Shown here piece by piece: positions 54,264 to 63,509 of a stretch of 64,000 bases of DNA. How positions within the stretch are numbered: the stretch's first letter is position 1; the number at the start of each line of letters is the position of its first letter. This stretch comes from Paludibaculum fermentans. Its GTDB lineage: Bacteria > Acidobacteriota > Terriglobia > Bryobacterales > Bryobacteraceae. Location of the stretch: assembly GCF_015277775.1 (NCBI RefSeq), contig NZ_CP063849.1:62001-126000 (forward strand), read 5' to 3'. Under the pieces are notes generated by a model. That model was not told where the DNA came from, ran no database searches, and saw only the letters and a list, made by a program, of their open reading frames with translations. The position numbers were made by a program, and so were the translations under genes.

Positions 54264-55308
54264 GTTGGAAGCGCGCGGCCCGTCCGCGCAGCTGAGCCAT
54301 GCTGAAGCCAACACTCAGGTAGAGGAAGGAAGCCACGAAGGAGAGTAGGAACGCCGACACGACGATCAGTGGCGTCTTAGGGAAGCTTGGACGTTGCGGG
54401 ACGACGCCGGAGTCGATCACGCTGAGCCGCTCGCCGCGTGTCCCTACACTGGCGCGGAGGTCGCGCATACGGCCCCGCAATGCGTCGCGCTCTCGCACTG
54501 TGGTGGCGATATCCGCCTCCAATGCCTCACGTTTGGCGGTGGTGCGGGCGACTCTTGTTTCAACCTCGGCGGCCTGGGCCTTCAGCGCGGTGCTCTGTGT
54601 CTGAAGCTCGGATACCCGCCGCTGCAGACCCGCATCGCTGTGCTCCGCCAGGTCGGCGTGGCTTCGCATCAACTCTCTTTCCACGCCCGCCTGCGAATCG
54701 ATCAGGCTCTCCAGTTTGTAGCGTTCCGCACTTTCCAGTTTGCCGCCTGCCAGGCTTTGTAGCGCCTGGTTCAGCTCGTTCAATCGCTTTTCTTCGGCCT
54801 CCAGTTGCTTCCCGGTGTTGGCAATCAGCTCCTGGTCGCCTTCACGGCCAACAGACTGGCTGAGCGCCGCTGTCTGCGCGGCCAGGTAACTCGCCAGGGC
54901 CGCGGCCTGTTTCGGATCGGGCAGCGTGGCTGTGATTTCCAGGATCTTCGTATCCCGCAGTTTCGACACTTTGAGGACTCTTTTTTTGAGCCGCTCGATC
55001 GGTTCTGCTGGGTCCGCCGAGGTCAGGTGAAATTGCTCGGCCGCCCGCTGGAACAGGCTGTCGCTGCCCGCAAAGTACTCGTAGGTGCGCAGGGACTCGA
55101 GATACACCGGGCTCACCGCAACAGCGGTTCTCACGTCGCTCGACGGTGGAGGGTCGATGAGAATGCTGGCCGTCGCTGAATACTGCTTCGTGAGCAGCGC
55201 GCAGCCCAGCAATGCGAGGGTGACGGAGGCTCCGCAGGCCAGCGCGGAATACCACCACCTTTGCTTCAAATATCGAAAATATTCGTACGCATCGAACGAG
55301 TCCGCCAT
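54238..55308 (-). CDS. Wzz/GumC-type polysaccharide chain-length determinant
   Basis: This 356-residue inner-membrane protein has two transmembrane helices: one near residues 20-40 (ALACGASVTLALLGCAL) and one near 312-333 (PLIVVSAFLLSFVASFLYL). Between them lies a periplasmic domain with a long coiled coil (about 160-285). The proline-rich SFPKTPLIVV entry to the second helix is typical of Wzz. It controls glycan chain length in a Wzy-dependent pathway. It has no C-terminal tyrosine kinase domain. It is divergent from the second O-antigen ligase-like gene with only 24 bases between starts. Confidence 0.9.
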   Translation of the reverse strand: MADSFDAYEYFRYLKQRWWYSALACGASVTLALLGCALLTKQYSATASILIDPPPSSDVRTAVAVSPVYLESLRTYEYFAGSDSLFQRAAEQFHLTSADPAEPIERLKKRVLKVSKLRDTKILEITATLPDPKQAAALASYLAAQTAALSQSVGREGDQELIANTGKQLEAEEKRLNELNQALQSLAGGKLESAERYKLESLIDSQAGVERELMRSHADLAEHSDAGLQRRVSELQTQSTALKAQAAEVETRVARTTAKREALEADIATTVRERDALRGRMRDLRASVGTRGERLSVIDSGVVPQRPSFPKTPLIVVSAFLLSFVASFLYLSVGFSMAQLRGRAARFQHVEHERKY

Positions 55309-55332
55309 GGCCCCTGCTAGTGTAGATCCTGA

Positions 55333-57090
55333 ATGGGGATCCTGCTTCCAGTCACCCTCGCTCTACTGCCTCTCCTGATTCTGCCCAGTGTTGTTTTTTA
55401 CTATGACATCACGCCGAAGCTCGCGGTACTACTATTTGGCGCGGGCCTCGCGCTTTTCTGGTTTGAGCAGAATCGCCGGGCCCTGATCTCCCTTTGGACT
55501 GGAAAGTCCGGACGCTGGATCATCCTGATTCTCGGCGCGCAGCTATGTTCCTTGTTGCTCTCCACTCTGGGCTCGCAGAACCCCTGGTTCTCAGTGGGCG
55601 GCAGCACATGGCGCCGCTTTGGCTTGCTATCGCAGGGTGCGCTTATCCTCTTCACACTTCTCGCGGCGGCCCAGTTCTCCACCAACCGCGTCATCCTGCG
55701 CCGCGCGTTGCAGGCCATCGCCCTCTCGGGTTGCGTCATGGCTCTCTACGGCATGGCGCAATACCTGGGCTGGGATCCCCTGCTGCCCCCTACCTCCTAT
55801 CTCGCCGGCGAAGGCATCTTTCAGATCGTGCGCCCGCCCGCGACACTGGGCCATGCCGGATACTTTGCCACCTACCTGCTCTTCACCCTGGCCGCTGCCT
55901 TGGCCACATTTCCGTTCAACCGGAAACTCGCCTGCTGCTCGGTCGTTCTGATGCCTGTAGCCATCGTGCTCAGCGGCACCCGCGCCGCACTCCTAGGACT
56001 GGCCGTCGGGGCCGTCTGCCTGGTCCTCCTCCGCCGGCCCTCGCTCCGGACAATCAGCATCGCCTCTGCCTGTGCGGCGGCTGTCTTGGTTCTGTTATTA
56101 ATCAGCCCGGCCGGCGGGAAACTGCGGGCTCGGGTAAAGTGGTCCGCCGACGATGCCAAGGGTGGCGCTCGCATTCTGCTCTGGCGCGACACGCTCCACC
56201 TGGCTGAAGCCCACGCCCTCCTCGGGAGCGGTCTGGACACCTTCGGAACCGCATTCCCTCGCTACCAGTCGGTGGAGCTCTCGCGCGCTTACCCCGACTT
56301 CTATCACGAGTCCCCGCATAACATTCTGCTGGACACGCTCTCCAGCCAGGGCGTCTTCGGCCTGCTGATCCTCCTCGCCCTGTTGGCTCTCGGCTTCCAA
56401 CACGCAAAAGGAAACCCGGAACTCGCCGCCGGCCTGGCCGCCGTGTTCGTCAGCCTGCAGTTCACGAGTTTCACCATCGCGACGTCGCTCGGGTTTCTCA
56501 TTCTCATCGCCACGCTGCTGCCGCCGGTCAGCCTTCACGAATCCAAGCCCAAAAATAACTCGTGGAAAATTGTGCCGGCCGTGCTCGCGGTGTGTCTGAT
56601 CTTCGCAGGGATGCGTGTCATGTTGGCTGACTTTACGTTTCAGCAGGCCAAAACTGCGCTCGACGCAGGCCGGATCAGCGACGCGATGGGCGAATACCTT
56701 GCCGCCGGTGCCTTGGCGAACCTGGGTGGCCGGCCCGATCTCTATTTCTCGCGCCGCTTCACCGCGGCTCGCCGTCGCCCGGAAGCTCTGACCGCCGGAG
56801 TGCAGGCGGCCGCCGGCCCGGAAGATCGTCCGAACGGCCTCTACAATCTGGCGGCGCTTCACTCGGCATCGAACGATGCGGCTGCCGTGGAAGCGGATCT
56901 CCGCGCCGCCATCGATGCCTCGCCCCAATGGTTCAAACCGCACTGGACCTTGGCCCGGCTGCTCGCCGGACAAGGCAGGCGGAACGAGGCAAACCGGGAA
57001 GCAGATCGAGCGGTTGAACTGGATGGCGGCAAGCATCCGGAAGTGACACTGGCCCGAGACCGGATTCGTTTGGGCTTGAAACCGTATTAG
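55333..57090 (+). CDS. O-antigen ligase family protein with C-terminal TPR-like domain
   Basis: This 585-residue protein starts at ATG 55333 (MGILLPVTLALLPLL). About twelve helices span residues 5-430, including the loop LAGEGIFQIVRPPATLGHAGYFATYLLF (about 155-182) and the Wzy_C-type GSGLDTFGTAFPRYQS with HESPHNILLDTLSSQGVFGL (about 300-350). The last 150 residues are soluble TPR-like repeats (YNLAALHSASNDAAAVEADLRAAI). This is the membrane ligase/pilin-glycosyltransferase-like class with a TPR tail. Two ligase-family genes lie back to back around the Wzz gene, suggesting separate polymerase and ligase roles. Confidence 0.85.
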   Translation: MGILLPVTLALLPLLILPSVVFYYDITPKLAVLLFGAGLALFWFEQNRRALISLWTGKSGRWIILILGAQLCSLLLSTLGSQNPWFSVGGSTWRRFGLLSQGALILFTLLAAAQFSTNRVILRRALQAIALSGCVMALYGMAQYLGWDPLLPPTSYLAGEGIFQIVRPPATLGHAGYFATYLLFTLAAALATFPFNRKLACCSVVLMPVAIVLSGTRAALLGLAVGAVCLVLLRRPSLRTISIASACAAAVLVLLLISPAGGKLRARVKWSADDAKGGARILLWRDTLHLAEAHALLGSGLDTFGTAFPRYQSVELSRAYPDFYHESPHNILLDTLSSQGVFGLLILLALLALGFQHAKGNPELAAGLAAVFVSLQFTSFTIATSLGFLILIATLLPPVSLHESKPKNNSWKIVPAVLAVCLIFAGMRVMLADFTFQQAKTALDAGRISDAMGEYLAAGALANLGGRPDLYFSRRFTAARRRPEALTAGVQAAAGPEDRPNGLYNLAALHSASNDAAAVEADLRAAIDASPQWFKPHWTLARLLAGQGRRNEANREADRAVELDGGKHPEVTLARDRIRLGLKPY

Positions 57091-57091
57091 C

Positions 57092-57120
57092 TTGTATTCT
57101 ATGGAGTTAGGTTCTACAGT
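57092..57120 (+). promoter_or_regulatory. Possible promoter of the secreted-protein gene
   Basis: TTGTAT (57092-57097), 17 bases and TACAGT (57115-57120) lie just after the ligase stop. Both boxes match the consensus only in part. Transcription from about 57127 would give a leader of about 27 bases. Confidence 0.35.
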
Positions 57121-57153
57121 GAGGGCAGACATCTTAGCCTGGGGGCATACACG

Positions 57154-57978
57154 ATGCGATTGAAACTCTACTTGGTGACAACATTGGCGATCGGACTCTC
57201 CTGCGCCGCCTGGGGAGCGGTCCCTGCCGGCGCGGCCCACGACAGCGAGTCTGAGCCGATCTCCATGCTGTTTGATTCCGAGTTGGCCTCCGGGCTGGCT
57301 CTGGCCGACACCGTGCCCGGCTCCACAGCGGCGGTTCTGCCCCAGTTGGCGTTCGGAGGCGGCTGGTACACGGCCATGTACTTTTCGAATGCTACCAACG
57401 CCCCAACGACTGTCACGGTCAACTTCTTTGCCGGCGATGGCTCCGCTTTGAGCGTGCCACTGGCCGGTCTCGGGCCTGTTTCCAGTCAGACCGTCACGCT
57501 GAATGCGAACGGGACCGGGATTCTGGAAGCGCCGAACACAGGTGGACTCTTGCAGGGATGGGCCGAGGCGATTCTGCCCCCGGGCGTGAGCGGCTACGGC
57601 GTATTCCGCCAGTCGGTATCCGGGCTGCCCGATCAGGAAGCGGTTTCGCCGCTCAGCGATGAGACAAAACAGGTGGCCAACTTGACCTGGGACGAGACCA
57701 GTTTCGTAACCGGCGTGGCGACCGTCAATCCCAGTGGTTCGGCCACGACGGTTTCCGTAACCGTATATGGCGACGATGGATCCGTGATCGGCACCAGCAG
57801 TTTTGACCTCGCCGCCCACGGTAAGACCGCCTTCGTTTTGCGAGATCTGCCGGGCTTGGCAGGCATCACGGCCCGCCGCGGCTATGCCCGGTTCTCCGTG
57901 ACGAATGGGGCGGTATCCGTCCTCGGCTTGCGCTTCAACGGCACCGCTTTCACGTCGATTCCAGTGACCTATCCGTAG
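57154..57978 (+). CDS. Secreted beta-rich protein of unknown function
   Basis: This 274-residue protein has a signal peptide (MRLKLYLVTTLAIGLSCAAWG). The mature part is made of two similar beta-sandwich units: about residues 55-140 (LAFGGGWYTAMYFSNATNAPTTVTVNF) and about 165-270 (WDETSFVTGVATVNPSGSATTVSVTVY). Both hold a strand-turn pattern with a GDDG/GDGS turn. There are no catalytic motifs and no cell-wall anchor. Similar small exported proteins are frequent in Solibacter-type genomes. It is bounded downstream by a strong hairpin, so it is a single-gene unit. Confidence 0.75.
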   Translation: MRLKLYLVTTLAIGLSCAAWGAVPAGAAHDSESEPISMLFDSELASGLALADTVPGSTAAVLPQLAFGGGWYTAMYFSNATNAPTTVTVNFFAGDGSALSVPLAGLGPVSSQTVTLNANGTGILEAPNTGGLLQGWAEAILPPGVSGYGVFRQSVSGLPDQEAVSPLSDETKQVANLTWDETSFVTGVATVNPSGSATTVSVTVYGDDGSVIGTSSFDLAAHGKTAFVLRDLPGLAGITARRGYARFSVTNGAVSVLGLRFNGTAFTSIPVTYP

Positions 57979-57990
57979 AAATAAGAACAA

Positions 57991-58023
57991 GTTCGGCCAG
58001 CGGTGGACGCCCGCTGGCCGAAC
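57991..58023. terminator. 13-bp perfect hairpin between convergent genes
   Basis: The arms 57991-58003 (gttcggccagcgg) and 58011-58023 (ccgctggccgaac) are perfect complements around a seven-base loop. On the minus strand the hairpin is followed by ttgttcttattt, so it is a textbook intrinsic terminator for the CobW-type gene. On the plus strand it lacks a T-tract but may still block read-through. Confidence 0.8.
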
Positions 58024-58028
58024 GCCCG

Positions 58029-59117
58029 CTAGCCAGTGTGGCTGGATTCCGCCACAATGTGATCCAAACGCCGCTCCGGCTTCGGCGGCGACGGCCGGAA
58101 GGCCTGCAAATGCTCGTTCTCCCAGGACCCGGCCCGGCCGGTAGCGGTCCTGACAATCTTCTCCATGATGGCCGGATCCCCAGTCGCGCGTAGGTTGAGC
58201 GTCAGCGCGTGATCCAGGGCAAACGAAGCCGTCAGGTCACCGTCCACCCCCGGTTCCTCCCCATTCCGAGTCACGCTCGCCTTCACATAGCCTGTCGACG
58301 CTCGGTCCAATACCTTCAAATGTGCAATCTGAATCCCAGCCGCACTCAATTCTGTATCAATCTCATCCAGGATAGGACCGGCCAGTAAGGCCGGGCTCAG
58401 GGGCTTCTTCAGCCGGATCTCCCCGCGCCAGTTCAGCCAGCCGAGAGCGGCTTCCGCCTCGGCGTAGCGCGCATAGTCCACGTTCTGAAGCAGTTGGCTG
58501 CCCGCGATCCGCTCCTGGTTCAGCACCGCGTCCAGCCAGGCGTCCACCTGTTGGCCGGTCCGCGCGCTCAGGTGGAAGTCGGCTCCGGGCGGCATGGCCC
58601 TGCAAAGGTCGGCCTTGCTGAAGCACAGCAGATCGGCTTCATCCAGTTGATAGCGGTAGAGGTAGGACAGATCCGCATGTGCGTCGCCGGCCTGCATGCG
58701 GACATACTCGTCCGGATCAGCCAGCACCGTAAACGGAGCCAATTGAAACTGATCGGCGTAGTACGCCTTCAGCGGCTGGAGGATGGTCGCCGAAATGTCG
58801 ATGCAACTGCCCACCGGTTCGGCGAAGATGACGTCGGGTTGGTGAGCGGCCAGCGCCGCTGCCGCGTCGACGAGGTCAGTGAGCCGGCAGCAGAAACAGC
58901 CGCCTGTGACCTCGCCGGTGTCGACGCCGTGCACTCCGGCGAACTCTGTGTCCACCAGGGCGCCGCCCTGGTCGTTTGTGATGAGTGCGCAACGGAGCCC
59001 CGATCTCCCGAGAATCTCCGCCGCTTTCAGCAGCAGCGTGGTTTTGCCCGCGCCCAGGAACCCGCCGACGAGGACGAGAACTGGACGCTTTGATTTGGCT
59101 TCGAAACCGGACTCCAT
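58029..59117 (-). CDS. CobW/COG0523 family GTP-binding metal-chaperone-like protein
   Basis: This 362-residue G3E-family P-loop GTPase starts at ATG 59117 (MESGFEAKSK); the frame extends nine codons upstream. P-loop GGFLGAGKT lies at residues 18-26, and the metal-binding CxCC signature at Cys74, Cys76 and Cys77 (GGCFCC). FSKADL serves as the G4 motif around residue 170. The C-terminal about 120 residues are a diverged CobW_C-like domain. Such proteins insert or traffic Zn, Co or other metals; the client is unknown and the neighbours give no clue. It is divergent from the beta-galactosidase gene with only 18 bases between start codons, and terminates at the strong hairpin. Confidence 0.88.
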   Translation of the reverse strand: MESGFEAKSKRPVLVLVGGFLGAGKTTLLLKAAEILGRSGLRCALITNDQGGALVDTEFAGVHGVDTGEVTGGCFCCRLTDLVDAAAALAAHQPDVIFAEPVGSCIDISATILQPLKAYYADQFQLAPFTVLADPDEYVRMQAGDAHADLSYLYRYQLDEADLLCFSKADLCRAMPPGADFHLSARTGQQVDAWLDAVLNQERIAGSQLLQNVDYARYAEAEAALGWLNWRGEIRLKKPLSPALLAGPILDEIDTELSAAGIQIAHLKVLDRASTGYVKASVTRNGEEPGVDGDLTASFALDHALTLNLRATGDPAIMEKIVRTATGRAGSWENEHLQAFRPSPPKPERRLDHIVAESSHTG

Positions 59118-59135
59118 GGTGTTAAAATCCCCAGC

Positions 59136-61193
59136 GTGAAGCAAATCGCTATTCTACTCGCCTCCCTGTCGCTGGCGCTGGCCCAGCCGCCCAAGATCCC
59201 GACCGTGCTTTACGGCGCCGCCTACTACCAGGAGTACATGCCGTCCGACCGGCTCGATAAGGACATCGAGCTGATGAAACAGTCGGGCCTCACCGTCGTG
59301 CGGCTGGGCGAGTCCACCTGGACCAGTTGGGAACCCAAGGAGGGGCAGTTCGAATTTGCGTGGATGGACCGCATTCTTGACGCTTTGCACAAGGCGGGCA
59401 TCAAGGTGATCATGGGCACGCCCACCTACTCCATCCCCCCGTGGCTGCACGCCAAGCACCCGGAGATCATGGCGGTTCACCTGGATGGGTCTACGTCGAC
59501 GTACGGTATCCGCCAAAATATGGATATCTCCCATCCCGCCTATCGCTTTTACTGCGAGCGCGTGATCCGCCAGATCATGGCCCACTACAAGGACCATCCG
59601 TCGATCATCGGCTACCAGGTGGACAACGAGACGTCCTACTACCAGTCGGCCGGGCCAGTGGTGCAGAAGGGGTTCGTTGATTACTTGAAGAAGAAGTTCG
59701 GTTCGACGCAGGAGCTGAACAAAGTGTGGGGGCTGGTCTACTGGGGCCAACTGGTGCAGGGCTGGGACGAACTGCCCGCCCGCGACGGCATCCTGAACCC
59801 TGGCTACAAGGTGGAGTTTGAGCGCTTCCAGCGGACCCGCGTGACCGACTTCCTCGACTGGCAGGCGCGCATCGTCAACGAATACAAGCGTCCGGGCCAG
59901 TTCGTGACGCAGGACTTCAGCGGCGGCGTCCACACCGACATCGACCAGTGGGCCATCGCCCGCAGTCTCGACATCGCGTCGACGAATCCCTACTACAGCG
60001 TCCAGGACGAGCTCGACTTCCAGACGGCTACGCTGACCGATGACGTCGCTCGCTCAGTGAAAGACGCCAACTTCCTGGTCACCGAGACGAACGCGCAGAC
60101 CATCGGCTGGGACTCGAAGGGCCAGTTTCCGCCGTACGACGGCCAACTGCGGATGAACGTCTATGGACATCTGGCTGACGGCGCAAACATGGTCGAATAC
60201 TGGCATTGGCACTCGCTCCACTATGGCCAGGAGACCTACTGGAAGGGCGTACTGTCGCACGACCTGCAGCCGAACCGGATCTTCAAGGAGTTCTCTCAGG
60301 TGGGCCATGAACTGCAGAAGATCGGGCCGAAGCTGGTGAACCTCAAGAAGACGCAGGACGTGGCCATACTGTTTTCGGCGGATTCGTATCACGGCATCCG
60401 CTATATGCCGTTCTCGGACAAACACGACTACATGTCGCTGCTCCAGCAACTGCACAAGACGCTGTATCGCCTGAATGTCGGGGTCGACATCATCACACCG
60501 GAAACCAAAGACTTGCAGCGCTACAAGGTGATCGTGGTGCCGCCGCTGTATGTCGCCTCCGATACCGTACTCAACCGTCTGGCCGAATACGCGAAAAACG
60601 GCGGCCACCTGTTGCTGACGTTCAAGAGCGGATTCACCGACGAATACGACACGGTACGCCCCGTGATGGCGCCTGGTCCGCTGCGCGAGGCGGCCGGTTT
60701 CCACTACCAGGAGTTCTCGTCGCTCAAACAGACGCTGGCGCTGAAGGGGGATCCGTTCAAGGCCGGTGAACAGAATCAGGTGTCCACCTGGATCGAGATG
60801 ATCGAGCTCGACACGGCGAAGGCGCTGGCGTATTACGATCACCCATTCTTCAGCCGCTATCCCGCCATCACCCGCAACGAATTCGGGCGTGGCTCGGTTA
60901 CTTTTGAAGGCACCGTCCTATCGGACGAGTTGCAGATGCGGGTTGTCGATACCGTACTCAAGCAGGCTGGCTTGGACGGCCCCGACCGCCAACTGCCGGC
61001 CGCCATCCATGTGAAGCACGGCACGGGCAATAGCGGCCACGCCATGCACTACTACTTCAATTACTCAGGCTCTCCGCAGAGCTTCGCCTATCCGTACTCC
61101 GGCGCCGTGGACTTGCTGACGGGCAAGCCGGTTGCCAAGGCCCAGTCGGTCACCTTGCCGGCCTGGGACGTGATCATCGCTGAAGAGCGCTAA
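59136..61193 (+). CDS. Secreted GH42 family beta-galactosidase
   Basis: This 685-residue enzyme starts at GTG 59136 with a signal peptide (MKQIAILLASLSLALA). The N-terminal TIM barrel carries GAAYYQEYMP, acid/base Glu165 (YQVDNET) and nucleophile Glu317 (LVTETNAQ), spaced as in GH42. A trimerisation-type Rossmann domain (about 390-600) with VVPPLYVASD and a small C-terminal beta domain follow. It should release beta-linked galactose from plant or microbial glycans outside the cytoplasm. Translation has no Shine-Dalgarno site. A TAAAAT (59122-59127) sits right before the start, so the transcript may be leaderless. It is followed after 4 bases by the GH38-like gene. Confidence 0.92.
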   Translation: MKQIAILLASLSLALAQPPKIPTVLYGAAYYQEYMPSDRLDKDIELMKQSGLTVVRLGESTWTSWEPKEGQFEFAWMDRILDALHKAGIKVIMGTPTYSIPPWLHAKHPEIMAVHLDGSTSTYGIRQNMDISHPAYRFYCERVIRQIMAHYKDHPSIIGYQVDNETSYYQSAGPVVQKGFVDYLKKKFGSTQELNKVWGLVYWGQLVQGWDELPARDGILNPGYKVEFERFQRTRVTDFLDWQARIVNEYKRPGQFVTQDFSGGVHTDIDQWAIARSLDIASTNPYYSVQDELDFQTATLTDDVARSVKDANFLVTETNAQTIGWDSKGQFPPYDGQLRMNVYGHLADGANMVEYWHWHSLHYGQETYWKGVLSHDLQPNRIFKEFSQVGHELQKIGPKLVNLKKTQDVAILFSADSYHGIRYMPFSDKHDYMSLLQQLHKTLYRLNVGVDIITPETKDLQRYKVIVVPPLYVASDTVLNRLAEYAKNGGHLLLTFKSGFTDEYDTVRPVMAPGPLREAAGFHYQEFSSLKQTLALKGDPFKAGEQNQVSTWIEMIELDTAKALAYYDHPFFSRYPAITRNEFGRGSVTFEGTVLSDELQMRVVDTVLKQAGLDGPDRQLPAAIHVKHGTGNSGHAMHYYFNYSGSPQSFAYPYSGAVDLLTGKPVAKAQSVTLPAWDVIIAEER

Positions 61194-61197
61194 TTCC

Positions 61198-63456
61198 ATG
61201 CCAACTCGTAGAGATTTGCTCAAGTCGACTTTACTATCGGCCGTACCCGCCGTGGCCGCTGCCGCACCGGCCGGCGGCATCCGGCACATCGATATCATTC
61301 ATCACTCTCATACCGATGTCGGCTACACCGACATGCCTTCGGTCTGCCGTGATTTGCAGGTGCGGTTTCTGGACGCCGCGCTGGAAACCTGCATGCGGAA
61401 TCCGCACTTCCACTGGACGTGCGAAGCCACATTGACGGTGGACGACTGGTGGAAGGGCGCCGCCCCGGCTCGCCGCGATCAACTGGTCAAAGTTGTACAG
61501 TCGGGCCAGATGGACGTCTGCGCGATGCCGTTCAACCAGACCCCATTCATGAACGCGGCGCAATGGAAGCAGGCGCTCGACTGGCTGCCTAACCAGGTGC
61601 AGCGCGACCTGCGGATCAGTGTAGCGATGCAGAACGATGTCAACGGCATGCCGCGCGCAGGCGCCCTGCTGCTGCTGGACCGCAACATTCACCATCTGCT
61701 GATGGGCATCAACGCGGATATGGGCGGCCCGCCGTTCCGCCGGCCTTCGGCCTTCCTCTGGAAGATGCCGGACGGCCGGAAGATGTTTGTCTGGTTGGGC
61801 GACCATTACGGCACTGCGTACTCCTACTTCGAGCCCAAGAACTGGCAGCACGGCCAGGCAAAAGGCGCGACCACGACTTTGCGGCCTCCGTACGCCGGGG
61901 ATCACCTCAAAGTCGATGAGGATTCTCTCCGCGCCGCCCACGCGCACCTGACCAAGCGGCTGGAGAAGCTGGCGGCGGACGGGTACTCTTACCAGCGGCT
62001 GCTTCTTTCTTATACAAACCAATGGCGTTACGACAACGATCCGCCCTTCCCGCCGCTGGCGCCATTCATTGATGCCTGGAACAAGCTGGGCTTGCAGCCC
62101 ACGCTGCGGTTCACCACGGCGACACAGGCCGTGAAGGACATGGAAGCCGAATTGGGTTCGAACGTTCAAATCCATGAAGGCGAGTGGACCGACTGGTGGG
62201 CCAACGGCGACGCGTCCGGACCTCGCGAAGTAGCCGCTTCCCGGGTGGCGAAACGGCAACTTGACGCGGTGTTTTCGCCGGTTTGGGGCGAGCCGACTAA
62301 GCGGATCCTGCGGCGTTCGGCCGAGATGTACAAGGACCTGTGCCTGTTCGACGAGCACACGTGGGGCGCGAACATCTCGGTTTCGCAGCCCGACGCGCTG
62401 GATACTATTGCGCAGTTCACTGAGAAAGCCCTGCTCGCCTATCGGCCCATGGGCCATTCCGAATGGCTGCTGGGCCAGCGCGCTCGCACTCATTTCTGCG
62501 GGAAACCGGCCGGGCTGTATGCCGTGAACACGGCGCCGTTGCCCTATACCGGATGGGTCAGATTCCCAGGGATCGACCGGGCGGCGGCGTGGGTGAACAA
62601 CCTGCCGGCGCGGGCGGCTACGGTCATCGGGGCCGCGGCACCAGAAGCTTCGGATAAGGTTGAGCTGCGGTTGGATCCCAGCGGCTGGCCTCAGTCGGCC
62701 CGTTGGCCCGGGATGACGGAATCGCTGTTTGCCTCCGGGCTGGGCGATATTCTGACCGTCTTCATCAAACCGCCTTTCAAGCGGTCGTCCTCCATGCATC
62801 CGGCACGGCTGGATCGTCTGGAGGCGACGTACGGGCAAACAAAAGAGGAAAAGACCGCTTACACCCGGATCTTCACCCAGCCGATCGTCCATCCCTCGTT
62901 TGCCACGGCTTCACGGCGGTTGGAGGTGTTCCGAGACCAGCCTCGCGCCACTTTGACGGTCCGGTTCGACCGGATCTCGAACACGGCCCCGGAAGTGATC
63001 TACATGATGACGGAACTCCCGTTGAAGGGGGCACTGCCGCGCTTCTCGACCGGCGGAGTGCCGTACACCCCGTTCACTGATCAGTTGCCCGGCTCGTGCC
63101 GCGACTACTTCGCCATTGATTCCTGGGCGCACTATCAATCACCCGCCGGCCACTGGCTGTGGGTGACAAAGGACGCTCCGCTGGTGTCGGTGGGCGGCCC
63201 GCATACCTGGCAGCGGATCCAGGAGAAACCGGCTGATCCGGAGCGGCTGTGGACCATGCTCCTGGATAGCTTCTGGCACACGAACTTTGTGGCCAACAGC
63301 CACGGAGTCATGGAGTTCCAGTTCGAGTTGGCGTGGTCGCAGCAGGCGCCCGACGCGCCCGCTACAGCGGAGACTCTGCTCTCTACGCCCATCGTTGTCG
63401 ACCATCCGGCCGTGGAGGCTTGCCCTGAATTGATGAAGAGCCTTTTCACTACCTAG
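61198..63456 (+). CDS. Tat-exported GH38-like glycoside hydrolase family protein (DUF5054-like)
   Basis: This 752-residue protein has an N-terminal twin-arginine signal (PTRRDLLKS, then an Ala-rich helix). The mature protein starts with IDIIHHSHTDVGYTD (about residues 30-44), the HxHxDxGYT pattern of the GH38 alpha-mannosidase metal site. Another WTCEATLTVDDWW segment (about 73-85), a QNDVNGMP loop (near 140) and GDHYGTAYSY (near 200) complete the catalytic-like barrel, with a long beta-rich C-terminus. It probably cleaves an alpha-linked sugar, with a Zn or Ca ion; substrate not known. It is in an operon with the GH42 gene, suggesting joint attack on one exopolysaccharide or plant glycan. 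Confidence 0.8.
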   Translation: MPTRRDLLKSTLLSAVPAVAAAAPAGGIRHIDIIHHSHTDVGYTDMPSVCRDLQVRFLDAALETCMRNPHFHWTCEATLTVDDWWKGAAPARRDQLVKVVQSGQMDVCAMPFNQTPFMNAAQWKQALDWLPNQVQRDLRISVAMQNDVNGMPRAGALLLLDRNIHHLLMGINADMGGPPFRRPSAFLWKMPDGRKMFVWLGDHYGTAYSYFEPKNWQHGQAKGATTTLRPPYAGDHLKVDEDSLRAAHAHLTKRLEKLAADGYSYQRLLLSYTNQWRYDNDPPFPPLAPFIDAWNKLGLQPTLRFTTATQAVKDMEAELGSNVQIHEGEWTDWWANGDASGPREVAASRVAKRQLDAVFSPVWGEPTKRILRRSAEMYKDLCLFDEHTWGANISVSQPDALDTIAQFTEKALLAYRPMGHSEWLLGQRARTHFCGKPAGLYAVNTAPLPYTGWVRFPGIDRAAAWVNNLPARAATVIGAAAPEASDKVELRLDPSGWPQSARWPGMTESLFASGLGDILTVFIKPPFKRSSSMHPARLDRLEATYGQTKEEKTAYTRIFTQPIVHPSFATASRRLEVFRDQPRATLTVRFDRISNTAPEVIYMMTELPLKGALPRFSTGGVPYTPFTDQLPGSCRDYFAIDSWAHYQSPAGHWLWVTKDAPLVSVGGPHTWQRIQEKPADPERLWTMLLDSFWHTNFVANSHGVMEFQFELAWSQQAPDAPATAETLLSTPIVVDHPAVEACPELMKSLFTT

Positions 63457-63509
63457 CGGAACATTCCTAGGGGCTTCCTCGTAGTACAGACAGTCGAGGT
63501 GTGCCCCAG

